Assembly (NCBI GenBank): GCA_011503125.2
Contig: WWBZ02000033.1
Location: forward strand, 4,278,001-4,342,000
Direction of reading: 5' to 3'
Length of the DNA: 64,000 nucleotides
DNA from: Botryosphaeria dothidea
Taxonomy: Eukaryota > Ascomycota > Dothideomycetes > Botryosphaeriales > Botryosphaeriaceae
Shown in pieces: positions 1 through 9,692 of the stretch. Both the position numbers and the translations under genes were made by a program. How positions within the stretch are numbered: the stretch's first letter is position 1; each line of letters begins with the position of its first letter. The notes beneath the pieces are model-generated. The model was not told the DNA's origin and did not search any database. It worked only from the letters and a program-made list of their open reading frames with translations.

Positions 1-227
1 GATGGTCTCGTTGATCATACGAGGTATTATTTGTTCCTAAGCTCTTATGTTCGGCATTCGGCATACCGAGGCCGAACACGAAGGGTCGAAAGCGAGAAAG
101 CAAGTTTAATCCCTAGCTTACTTTCTTCTTGCTAGTTACTTGCTAAGCTCTTCTTACTACTTGCTTGCCAAGCTCTTCTTAGTTCTTTAGTCTTTGAACT
201 TACGGAACTAACCTTTCCAAGATCCGT
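1..227. other. transposon-flanking DNA with short tandem repeat
   Basis: No coding sequence is seen. Two imperfect copies of a unit containing AAGCTCTTCTTA lie at about 138-181, and GTTCGGC/GCCGAAC arms near 50-87 form a small palindrome. This may be remnant repeat DNA into which the adjacent pogo-like element inserted, but no family can be named. Confidence 0.25.
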
Positions 228-229
228 TA

Positions 230-273
230 ACGTAGTTTATCATCGAGTCGGACACATCATCGAGTCGGACAAG
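230..273 (+). repeat. left terminal inverted repeat of the pogo-like element
   Basis: This 44-bp sequence is identical to the reverse complement of 2046-2089. It contains an internal direct repeat, with the core GAGTCGGAC at 245-253 and 262-270. TA flanks it on the left. Confidence 0.92.
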
Positions 274-327
274 ATTTCGAACACCACAACTTCAAATCGC
301 CACAACTCCACGAAAAACACATTAAAG

Positions 328-1992
328 TTACTCGTTCGAGTCGGAATCCGAAGAACTATTTACATCCTTAGCCTCTGGGCATGTTCTTGCATTGTGGCCG
401 GCCTTGCGACAGATGCTACAGAGTCGCGCACCCGTTTTGCGACGTTTCGGTGACCCCTCCCCCACATCTTCATCAGGGCCTTCCTGCTCAACAACGCCCT
501 TTTGAACTAAGAGCCGGCTAGCTTCCTTGCCAGTAAGAGGCCCTGAATCTTGTAATCGGGTCCTTTTAGCCCGCCGGCGCTTTGAGAGAGCCTCATTAGC
601 CTCTCGAAGTGCCTTGACCTCGCTAGTTAAAAGCGTTAGCTGGTGGCTATTTGCTACTATAGCCTTTGCTAACTGGTCGATAGAATTTAGAATTGGCGTT
701 GGAGAGCTTCCCTGATGTCGAGCTACCTGATTCTTAATTAAAGTTGACTGCGAGATAGCTTCGGTGGCGGTCTACGGTGTCTAAGAGACCCAAGGTTAGG
801 GTAGGCCGTCGGAGCTTCCAGAAGGCGTTGGTGTCCGCAACTTAACATCTAGCTTCGAAAGTACGGCATCTGGATTAAAAGGAACTAGGCCAGTGCCTCG
901 AAAACCGCCTTCGATATTTTGTTTGGTAAAAATTACTTCGAAGGTGGTTTTAAACGCAGGGAGGAAGTCGTCCTTTGTAATATGCGTAACGTTGGCCCGA
1001 GCGAGAAACGAAATCTTAGTACCATACGCCTTCTTTAACGGTCCAAAAATACCAACATCGAGAGGCTGGGTTAGATGCGAAGAATGAGCAGGTAGACAGA
1101 GCGGAACGATGTTGTATTCTTTGCAGTATTTGTCAAATTCGGCGTTAATGTGGCTCTCATGGCCATCCAGTACTAGCATCCGCCACCGACCCTTCCGGCG
1201 GGTTTTAGTGTGCTAATCAAAGTGCTGAAGCCAGTCGAGACCGGTCTTATGATTAGTCTAGCCGTTCTGGGTTGTTTTGATTACCCATTTGGCCGGAACG
1301 TGGCCGCCAGAGTACCAGGCGGCAAGGTGGAATCGGCCTACGATGCAGAGAAAAGGCGGCACTACGAAACCATCTGCCGCAACGCTGCAAAGTGCCGTTG
1401 CCCATTCTCGGTTGCCTGGCTGAATAGTCTTTGGCTTACCGACCCGGTCGGAGCGCGTAACAACCATTCCAGGCCGAATCATGCCCATCATAAAGCCTGT
1501 TTCATCAAAGTTGTAGAAATCGCAGTCTTGGATGCCGTACTTCGTGCGCATATTGGCGACTAGAGAGAACCACGCGCTTAACGCGTCAGGATCTTCTTAC
1601 AAGGCCCTCTGGTAGTCGTAGGCGCGAGAGAAACGCGTGCGGAGCTCTGGTCGTCGTGTAATAAAGCGGTCGGTCCAGCACTTTCCGACGCGTCGCGCGT
1701 TACGCTTTGCCGTCAACAAATTCGCGATATCTTCAACGTCAGCCCTCCGAGGCGAAAATCCTCGGGAATCTAGATCAAGGATGTATTGAACAATTGCCTC
1801 CTCCTCTGCAGTCGTTAGAGTCGACCGCCCGTTGCGAGTATCCGCCCTTGGAGTCCTACCAGCCAATCTGTCACTGAGTGTACTCCGAGGAACATCGTAG
1901 AGCTCAACAAGCCGTCGCAAAGTTAATTGGGGTGTCGTTCGCTTCGCCTCGATCGCAAGAATAATGCGAGACTTAAGAGTAAGAACCTGCAT
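328..1992 (-). pseudogene. pogo-like transposase with six in-frame stops
   Basis: This is a single 555-codon frame with no frameshift. Codons about 1-130 hold the psq and CENPB-type helix-turn-helix DNA-binding region. The DDE catalytic core follows: first Asp in the FDETG motif (about codon 162), second in LDGHESH (about 274), and third Asp 35 residues later in QPLDVG. After a Lys/Arg-rich linker, a CX2CX4HX4C zinc knuckle lies near the C-terminus (bases 376-420), as in many fungal pogo transposases. In-frame stops are at 1597-1599, 1258-1260, 1213-1215, 796-798, 781-783 and 772-774. Each can arise from CAA, CAG or TGG by a CpA-to-TpA change on one strand, which fits repeat-induced point mutation. 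The frame is otherwise well preserved, so inactivation appears recent. Confidence 0.88.
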
Positions 1993-2045
1993 CGTTGTGG
2001 TGGGGGAAAACGCGTTGTAAAGTTGGGTTGGTGGTGGTGAGGAAT

Positions 2046-2089
2046 CTTGTCCGACTCGATGATGTGTCCGACTCGATGATAAACTACGT
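2046..2089 (-). repeat. right terminal inverted repeat of the pogo-like element
   Basis: This is the exact reverse complement of the left repeat at 230-273 and is followed by TA at 2090-2091. The transposase start codon (1992-1990) lies just inside it. Confidence 0.92.
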
Positions 2090-2091
2090 TA

Positions 2092-3214
2092 TTTATTACG
2101 TGAAATCTAGGATGCTGTACACCCGCCAACGTCCGTTGCAAGAGGGGGAAAGTGAATCTTCAGACGAGTAACTTAAAAGTTCCCTATTGTGAATGCCGTA
2201 GTCTAGGAGACTCTCCAGCTTTATAGGTTAGTAAAGAGTAGCCTACCGCAGGGCAGTACGTCTGTTGGTGAGATTTGCATTCCAGCTTTCGCTGTGATAG
2301 GCTCTCAAGCATCGTCTCTGCAGCGAATCCCCGAGGCTTGGACAAGGCCTGATGGGTAGGTACCCCATGCAGGTAGCCAAGCTCGTTGCGATGCTGGCAA
2401 TTAATAACGTTTCACACTGGTTCGACGTTAGCCGCTAGCTTCCAGGCGGAGACCTATCCGCCCACACGAAACCATTCCTCAACCTCTTTGGGGCTGGTAC
2501 AACAATTTCTCTTGGTTGCACATCGCTAGCACAGAGCTGCGGTATAAGAATTTCCAGTTTCTGCCGAAATATCCAGTTATGAACCTTGCGCCCGGCAGCT
2601 ATCTTTCGAACTTGGTGTTGGAACAGTTCTTCATCATTGATGTGAAAACTCAGCAATGTAACGATCTTCTGTGAGACTTAAAGTTATATAGACTAGATAG
2701 GGAAGGCGGGATTAGATTGATAACAGGGCTACGGACGACGTTGCTCCGCGTTCTGGCCTGTTCCGTGGAAACACGTAAGAAGTTTACGGTAGTGCAAGGG
2801 ATATCAACCATGGTATGTTAGCTACATTCGAAGAGCGAGAGCTGTGCGCCAGCATGCTTAGATGTTTGAATATCATGCTACAGGGAAGTTCCCTGCTCGT
2901 ATTCGTGTCGCTTGAAGCCCTCTTCGGATGCTCAGCTTCCCAAAGCTTAACGAGTTACAAATGAGCCAATCATAGAGGGATTCCTCGAATGAGGGAAATG
3001 CCGGGTGCATAAATCCAGGATGCTCCGACTGATTGCTACGCGGAGGTGATCCGGACATGAGTATTGAGTTATCGTACATGCGTATGCCTAATCAGTGCCT
3101 TACACGACCGGCACGAGAACAGGCATGTGCATGGGCAAGTTTGTAAACCTATAAAAGAGCAATGCATCCTGCCTTTGAATTGGAATTCATGCAGTGCAGT
3201 TCAATCTGGACAGA
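2092..3214. other. intergenic, nothing recognised
   Basis: Only short open frames without family resemblance are present. The last few hundred bases are the presumed promoter of the P450 gene. No clear TATA box, RNA gene or repeat was seen. Confidence 0.4.
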
Positions 3215-4920
3215 ATGTCGTTCCGATCCACCGCCATTGCTTTTCTACGAGACGCCAGTGCGGCCCAATGGGCAGCCCTTACGGCCACAATTGTATACTC
3301 TGAATGAAGATGAAATCAACCACGAGGTTCTTGACTGACTGAAACCACGCCCCAGATACTTGCCACCGTTCTGCCCGCCTGCGCCTACCGCATCTTCTTC
3401 CACCCACTCCACCGATACCCGGGCCCAATTCTCCACGCCCTATCCGATCTCCCTCGCACATACTCCACCATGAGCGGCAAGGAGGCCCAGCACTTGTACG
3501 AGCTACACCTGAAATACGGCCAAGTCGTGCGCGTCGGCCCGGACGAGCTCAGCTACGTCGACCCCCGCGCCATGAAAGACATCTACGGGCACCACAGAAC
3601 CGAACAGGCCACCTTCGCCAAGGACCCCGCCTTCTTCGAGCCTGCGCCCAACGGGGCGCCGGACATCCTGCGCGGCGTCGACGGCGCCACGCACGCCCGC
3701 CAGCGCAAGGCGCTCTCGCACAGCTTCTCGGACCGCGCGCTCAAGAACCAGGAGGCGCTGCTGAAGACGCACGTCGGCAAGCTGCTCGCGCGGCTGGCCG
3801 CGGCCGCAGGCCCCGTCGACCTGGTGCGCTGGTACAGCGCGACCACCTTCGATATCATGGCCGACCTGACCTTCTCGGCGCCGCTGGGCCTGCTCGACGG
3901 CAGCACGCAGTGCGAGGAGTGGGTGCACGCCATGACGGCGCAGTCGGTCAGCATGACCGTGTTCCAAATTCTGCGCCGCTACCCCGCCGTCTACCACATC
4001 GTGTTGTTTTTCCTGTCGCGCTCGCGCATGGCCGCGGAGCGCAAGAGGATTTGGGACCACACCGCCGTGCGCGTCGAGGCGCGCCTCGCGCACGGCTCGG
4101 ACAAGCCGGACCTGTGGGAGGAGATGACGCGCCGGAACGGGTCGATGTCGGTGCCCGAGATGCACGCGAATGCGGAAGTGTTTATGGGGGCGGGGACGGA
4201 GACGACGGCAACGCTGTTGGCCGGGTTGACGTTCTACTTGGCGACGAATCCGGAGAAGATGGATAGATTGAAGAGGGAGGTGAGGCAGGCGATGCCGGGG
4301 GATGATGATGTCACGATCGAGAGGCTGCAGAGTCTGAAGTATCTGAATGCGTGCATCGAGGAGGGGTTGCGCAAGTATCCGCCTTCCGCCATCGGGCACC
4401 CGAGGGTGACGCCGGCGGAGGGGGCACGGGTTTGCGATGGCTGGGTTCCAGGCGGGGTGAGTATCGCCGGAGATGGTGTCTAGATGATGGACTAGGTTGG
4501 CTAACGTCAGTGGCAGACGATGGTGTGTTGCCAGCAATGGGTGTCTTACCACTATCCTGCCAATTTTGCCCGTCCGCACGAGTTCATCCCGGAGCGCTGG
4601 TTGGAAACAGAGACGGGCGAGTTCGCAAATGATAAGAGAGAGATCCTGCAGCCGTTTTCGTACGGCCCGAGGAACTGTATCGGCAAGAAGTGAGTCTTTA
4701 CCGCGTTACCGACGTACCAGTCTGCTGCACTGTATGCTGATTGTGTTTTTGTTACAAATGTAGTCTGGCGTATCATGAGACCCGACTTATCCTTGCGTCC
4801 CTTATCCGGAAGTTCGATATTGAAGTTTGCCCAGAATGCAAGAATTGGAGGGACCAACTTGTCTATACCGTTTGGGTAAAGACTCCGCTTATATGTAAGC
4901 TTACTCCTATAGCTACGTAG
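3215..4920 (+). CDS. cytochrome P450 monooxygenase
   Basis: Predicted exons are 3215-3292, 3356-4456, 4517-4689 and 4764-4920, giving 502 residues, the normal fungal P450 length. Introns are 60-74 bp with GTATAC, GTGAGT and GTGAGT donors. Exon 1 plus the start of exon 2 encode an N-terminal hydrophobic anchor followed by a proline-rich hinge (HPLHRYPGP), so the enzyme should sit on the ER membrane. Diagnostic motifs are AGTETT in the oxygen-binding I helix (about residue 305), ExxR as EGLRKYPP (about 362), PERW, and the heme loop FSYGPRNCIG with the Cys thiolate ligand at about 447. The hinge and N-terminal half resemble the fungal CYP65/isotrichodermin C-15 hydroxylase group by eye. The substrate cannot be deduced. 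No partner biosynthetic gene is adjacent. Confidence 0.88.
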
Positions 4921-4935
4921 CACTGTTGAACCAGG

Positions 4936-5056
4936 GTGGCGTCCGTCTCGTCTCGTCATAGAAAATTCGTCCGTCATTTGTCGTCATTCACCGTCATTGG
5001 CAGTGACGGCGAATGACGGATGCTTATTAGGAATGACGAGACGGGACGGACGCCAC
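4936..5056. mobile_element. foldback/MITE-like palindromic element
   Basis: A 121-bp palindromic unit has outer arms at 4936-4959 and 5033-5056 matching at 23 of 24 positions. A second nested stem at 4983-4996 and 5004-5017 matches at 13 of 14, with a 7-nt loop. The arms are built from CGTC/GACG-rich blocks. There is no coding capacity. It lies 15 bp past the P450 stop codon, so it may be transcribed in that gene's 3' UTR. No convincing target-site duplication is visible. Confidence 0.6.
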
Positions 5057-5240
5057 ACTTGACTGTTCGCAGTCTGCCATATGTCTTGCAAATCTCCACC
5101 CGTCCGCGCGGTGTTCGCGTGGTTTCCTTATGTGAGAATAGGTTGCTACGCGGTATTTGAAGTCGTTGCAACGGGCGCAGCACCGTGTCAAACAGGCAAT
5201 TCTGGACGTCGATGTCTTATTGGTGGTACGGCACAATCCC

Positions 5241-5566
5241 TGTTGTTACGGCGCAGCCTCCACAGTATCGGGGTAAGAAGGAAAAGGCAGCAGAGCGGGG
5301 CGCAGACCCGCGCCGCGAGGAGAATTCAGAAGGGTCACGTGTATCACGTGACGCCAAGCATTAATCTGTCTGCTCCAGCCTGGGCAACCACAGATCGAAC
5401 AGATCAAACCCTTATTGATCCCTATGATCCGTATCCCACAAGGATAGATCGAAGAGATCAATAACGGATTGTAGACACTCTCCTACGTGTATATAAACCA
5501 CACTCCTTAGATAGCTTTGACCTTCGTGGTCAACTTCGCAATAGAATTTGGACTCTATTGGTAACA
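5241..5566 (+). mobile_element. possible solo LTR
   Basis: The stretch begins TGTTGTTAC and ends GGTAACA, short inverted ends of the TG...CA type. It contains a promoter-like TATATAA near 5491 followed by a pyrimidine-rich run. Length (about 326 bp) and layout fit a lone retrotransposon LTR. No 5-bp target duplication could be matched, and no internal retroelement sequence is next to it. Confidence 0.2.
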
Positions 5567-5900
5567 AGGCCTTCGCACGCAGTGCTCAGTCTTCAGTCGT
5601 CTACTCATTCCTCGCGTACCTCTTCTTGTACCCACTCAAGGAAAACCCTTCGACAGGTTTCCACCCTCTTTGGTGTTTGGATCCTTAGAGGTAGAGGCCC
5701 GCTCGTTACACCTGTCCGATACGGCATCCTCCAGAAATGTAAAGCCCCATACCCACCCAGAGATTCATTCACACAGCGGGCAAATTTCCAACGAAATCAC
5801 TAGGTTCGATCCTTTTCGATAAGCCAAAACTTATATATAATCAGTCATAGTGTACGAACCAAGTGTCGTAGCCGAAATCATCTCCACAGACCATTTACCA
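5567..5900. other. intergenic, nothing recognised
   Basis: This gap lies between the possible LTR and the convergent 3' end of the carotenoid-oxygenase gene. No feature could be supported. Confidence 0.4.
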
Positions 5901-7505
5901 TCAGTCTTCAGGCTCCAGTGCACCCTTCCCATTTACTACCACAGGTGGTGGCTCCTGCACAAGGCTCTTCCGCTCGCCAAGCTGTGAGCTCTCAACCCAA
6001 TTTCCGTGCACCTGACTCATCATCCGAAACGGCATACGGATGATAGCAGTGGGCCTCTCGAAGTCCGCGGTATCCAAGAGCACCAGCTCATTGACCATCT
6101 CTCTCTTCCTCTCCACCATGGCCATGACCCACCCATCACCTTCCGGCGCACTCTCCGACCGAGGGATAAACAATGGCTCCTGCACGTGACAGTCCTCACC
6201 GGGATCAAAATACTTCGTCTCTCCGCTCTTCGTATTGACCATCGCCAACCCGTTCAAATGAAGCGGCACCACGAACCCCTTCGTCTCCGGCAAGATAGCA
6301 TTCAACACCACCCACCCATAGTCCCTCGTCATGAACCGCTCATCAATACGCGGAAACTCTGACGGGCGGTCCAGCACCACGTGCGGATCGCGGATCTTGG
6401 AGCCACTCGGCGCCGACAAGTCGAGCTCCCAGCGCACGTAATCGGCCTTGAACGCGCTCGGCGGCGGCGGCGCGCCGGCGCCCTCCTGCCCCTCCGGCGC
6501 GAAGCACGGGAAGATGTTGTACATGACGCGCGACGACTCGAGGTACATCCTGCCGTCGCCGGCGCCCTCCCACGCGCCCGCCGTGTGCATCGCCACCGCG
6601 TTCTCCCACTCGTACACGCGGTGCTCGCCGGGCCGCCAGCCGGGCGCCACCGGCACGTCCGGGCGGCGCGGCGTGACGACGAACGTCGCGGGGCGGTCGG
6701 GCCTGTAGGTACAGTGGTGCTTGCCCTGCGTCAGCCGGGCGACGTCGCCCTCGAAGGGCCAGAGGACGAGGATCAGCGCGTGCGGCGTGACGGCGCAGTC
6801 GTGGATGAAGGCGAGCCAGGGCGACTGGAGCCAGTGGACGTCGGTGCGCGCGCCGGAGGGAGTGAGCGCGTACGTCACGATGTCGAGGGTGCCGAGCCCC
6901 TTGGCCTCGTAGCCGAAGGTGACGAGCTCGTTGGCGAAGGGGTCGACCTTCGGGTGCGCGGTGGATGTCTTTGCGCTGTTGGGCGAGCCGAAGGGGTCGT
7001 AGCCGCGCATGGCCAGCGTGTTGGGGTCGACGTGGTAGGGGAGGCCGGACTCTTTGAGGGCGAGCAGCTTGCCGGCCCAGTGGACGAGGTTGGTGTTGGC
7101 GGTGGAGTCGACGGCGGCGCGGACGCACGGGTGGTGCGTGAAGGGGTTGCGGTAGAGTCCGAAGAGGCGCTGCTTCGCGGCGCGCTCGAGGAGCAGCCGC
7201 TCCGTCTCGACGTACTTGACTTTCATGTCGACGCGGCCGTCGTGGATGCGGAAGGTAGAGATGTTGCCGTCGCCCTCGACGGGGACGTCTTGGTCCATGG
7301 GGTAGAAAGGGTCCACCATGATGCGGTAGAAGGTGCCATCGATCTCCTTCGAGATCTCGCCAAAGACGACGAGGTCTGCGATTTCCCCTTCATACCGGCC
7401 GGGGTGGGACTAGAATGGTTTCTTCAATGACTTCGTCCATTTGGAAGAGAGGCCATACGGCTCGGCTTGGTCAGACGGAGGAGGCGGAATTTTTGATGGC
7501 ACCAT
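5901..7505 (-). CDS. carotenoid oxygenase (RPE65/lignostilbene dioxygenase family), interrupted by one in-frame stop
   Basis: The main frame (7319-5901, 472 residues) is a near-complete member of the non-heme iron carotenoid cleavage/lignostilbene dioxygenase family, a seven-bladed propeller that uses four His ligands. Candidate His residues lie in HPKVDPF, FIHDCAVTPHAL and VHGNW. The family's usual N-terminus (GRYEGEIADLVVFGE) continues upstream in the same frame to an ATG at 7505-7503, but a TAG at 7410-7412 (codon 32) splits it. No GT-AG intron that restores frame while keeping the conserved segment could be found. Either this allele is a pseudogene or translation starts internally and loses the first propeller strand. 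The rest shows no other damage. The substrate is unknown; stilbene-type and carotenoid compounds are known for the family. It is convergent with the P450. Confidence 0.75.
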
Positions 7506-9692
7506 GTTGCTAAGGAACGATACAGATGAGGAGTTGATGCGGTCTTCAATCGATGCAAGTCTAAAACTTAATTCTTTCATTGTATACATACTATTCTTGC
7601 ATCCACACACTTCGAGGATATGCTGATGGTTGCGACGCCTGCCGTACTTTGCATCCGACGCGAAACAGCGTTGTGCTGAGAGGCTATTTCCCAGACGCGG
7701 AACAGTGGCCGAAGTACTAACTAAGGACAAATATGGGCTTTAGTCAGGAGTGCGGAGTGCCTGTTGGGCAAGAAGCGGCGAGACCTACGGGAAGTGGGAG
7801 GATAGGAGGTGCATACGAGCAACGTGGCGCTCAGTCAGCTACCGAAAAGTCATCCGTCGAATGAGACTCTCGTCATTTCAAACGGTTGGAACGAGCTCAG
7901 GTAGAGGAAACATGTATTCTCCGAGCAGTTACTGCGGGTGAACGTTAGGCAGACTAGCACTTCCAATGCTGATCTTACCCCATTGGACAAGTGGATTAGT
8001 GAATCATCTGGCAGCATAGTGCTCCCCTCATACCCGCCAAAAGCCCGCCCCTATGAGCGGACAATCCATGTCCAACTCCTCGTTTGTCGAAGTTTTACAT
8101 TCTTTTCTTTCATTCAACATAAGACCAGAGAAGGGCTCTATCTCTTTGGATACCTCTACACAGACTTGAGAATTTTTGTGACAGAGTGTCCATTACAGAA
8201 ACCGTAGTACATATATCGAGACCTGGAGAACTTGAGGAGGAGCATATGGACGACCCGCTAGAAGTCGAACTTATCAGTAGAGCAACATTACAAAGCGTCA
8301 CGACACTCATCCAGGCCTACGGATCACGAATTAAGCCACGACGGGCGCTTCTAAAGAATTACATTACCCTCACTTCTTCAACGCTGTATGATTCGGCGGG
8401 GCAACCCTCGCTCCGAAGAACCACGTGAGAGTGATGCATAGCAACACTACAGCACATACTGCTCGGTCAACATACAAACGTGTCCAGAGTCGTCATCGCA
8501 TGCCTTGGATTGAACGGTTCGTATTTCTGCGAGCTCCTAGAGGGGCCCCGTAGCCGCTCTTTGTATGTTGCTCCATGTGAGCCAAAGAAGGGCCGGCGCA
8601 GCAGGAGCAACCTTTCATGAAAGTGCGAGGCGCTGGAGCGGCGCAAATCCGCACCCCTGCCGTAACTCTTGCTTGGCGGGGATGCGAGGGCATGTAAACA
8701 AGACCACAAAACCCGCGCACCACGGACCCATCGGGCGCTGAGACAAACAGCTCCAAAGCCACGAGGTGCTGTGCGGTTCGAGGCGGTAACTTGCGGCAAG
8801 CTTCCCCACATGCGGCTCGGTTCATCGGATTGCGGTAAAGAAAGGATAAACCGATTTGCTTTTGTGGGGGAAAAAAACTACCCGGGTCTTGGTAGTATTG
8901 GGTAGGTAGGAGGCGTTGCTGCGGACCTATTCGGCTGCGCAGAATTGTTCCCGGCATCTGCTCAGGTGACGACACGAATCAGCGGACGAACATGGCCCAG
9001 CTTACTGAGACTATTCGTCCATACGTAGCGGGGAAGAGAGACGGAGGAAGAGGTTGTTTATTTCAAGGTGGGAATGGCAGCAGCAAGACGTTGCCACCAC
9101 TTTAGAGTCTCAATTGATGGTCAATCGCTAGAACATTGAGGATAGACGAGCCCGTGCAAAGACTCCGCATAGCGAATTTTGTGTTCCCGCAACGGTTCAA
9201 GATCCCATAAAGCAAACTTAAAGACACTTGCCGTGCGTTACGTTATCGTGCCACTTCTATCGCGTGTGGCGATCTTTGTTCGCTTCATATTGCAGCCTGC
9301 AGTCAGCCACAGACAACGTGGAGGCGCTTTCTGCCCGCGGCAAAAACCGAGTATGTATTGATCTTTCTGACATAGCTGCCGAAACTATGGAACTGTCTTG
9401 CTGTGGCTTAATTACGTCACGAAGACTTGGCTTAGCCAATTTCAGATTACAGTAATCATCCATCGGCGCAAGGAACATAGCGTGAGTGAATTCTATTTGT
9501 TCAAACCTAGCCGTGGCCGCAAAAGAGTGTACACCTGTTCACTCAACGCACCGGTTCTTGTCCGAAGATGTACAGGAGCCAATGAATTTGAACAAGCAAG
9601 AGAAGCCTTCTCTCCGCAGCTCCACTTGAACCCCTTCATTCCCTGAACTGTCCCTCGCTCCCCCCCCCCCCCCCTCTCTCTCTCAACGCACC
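7506..9692. other. 2.2 kb intergenic, nothing recognised
   Basis: Open frames are short, overlap on both strands and lack family resemblance. It contains the upstream region of the carotenoid-oxygenase gene and the 3' flank of the metal ATPase. A C14(CT)n low-complexity tract lies at 9661-9684. Confidence 0.4.
9661..9684. repeat. poly-C / CT low-complexity tract
   Basis: A run of 14 C is followed by CT dinucleotides, immediately downstream of the metal ATPase stop codon at 9693. It is a likely length-variable site. Confidence 0.8.

Larger units (their letters stand above)
228..2091 (-). mobile_element. pogo/Fot1-type DNA transposon, full length but inactivated
   Basis: Perfect 44-bp terminal inverted repeats (230-273 and 2046-2089) are flanked on both sides by TA (228-229 and 2090-2091), the target duplication expected for Tc1/mariner-pogo elements. 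One transposase frame fills the interior on the minus strand. Each repeat holds two copies of a GAGTCGGAC-containing motif spaced 17 bp apart, probably transposase-binding sites. The ends are intact while the coding region carries six stops, so the copy could still be mobilised in trans but does not encode a full transposase. Family assignment rests on protein architecture (HTH, DD35D, CCHC knuckle), the TA site and the roughly 1.86 kb size. Confidence 0.9.

Noticed and set aside
8186..8428. 80-residue open frame in the 7.5-9.7 kb gap
   Set aside because: No homology feel, no splice partners, and weak codon bias.
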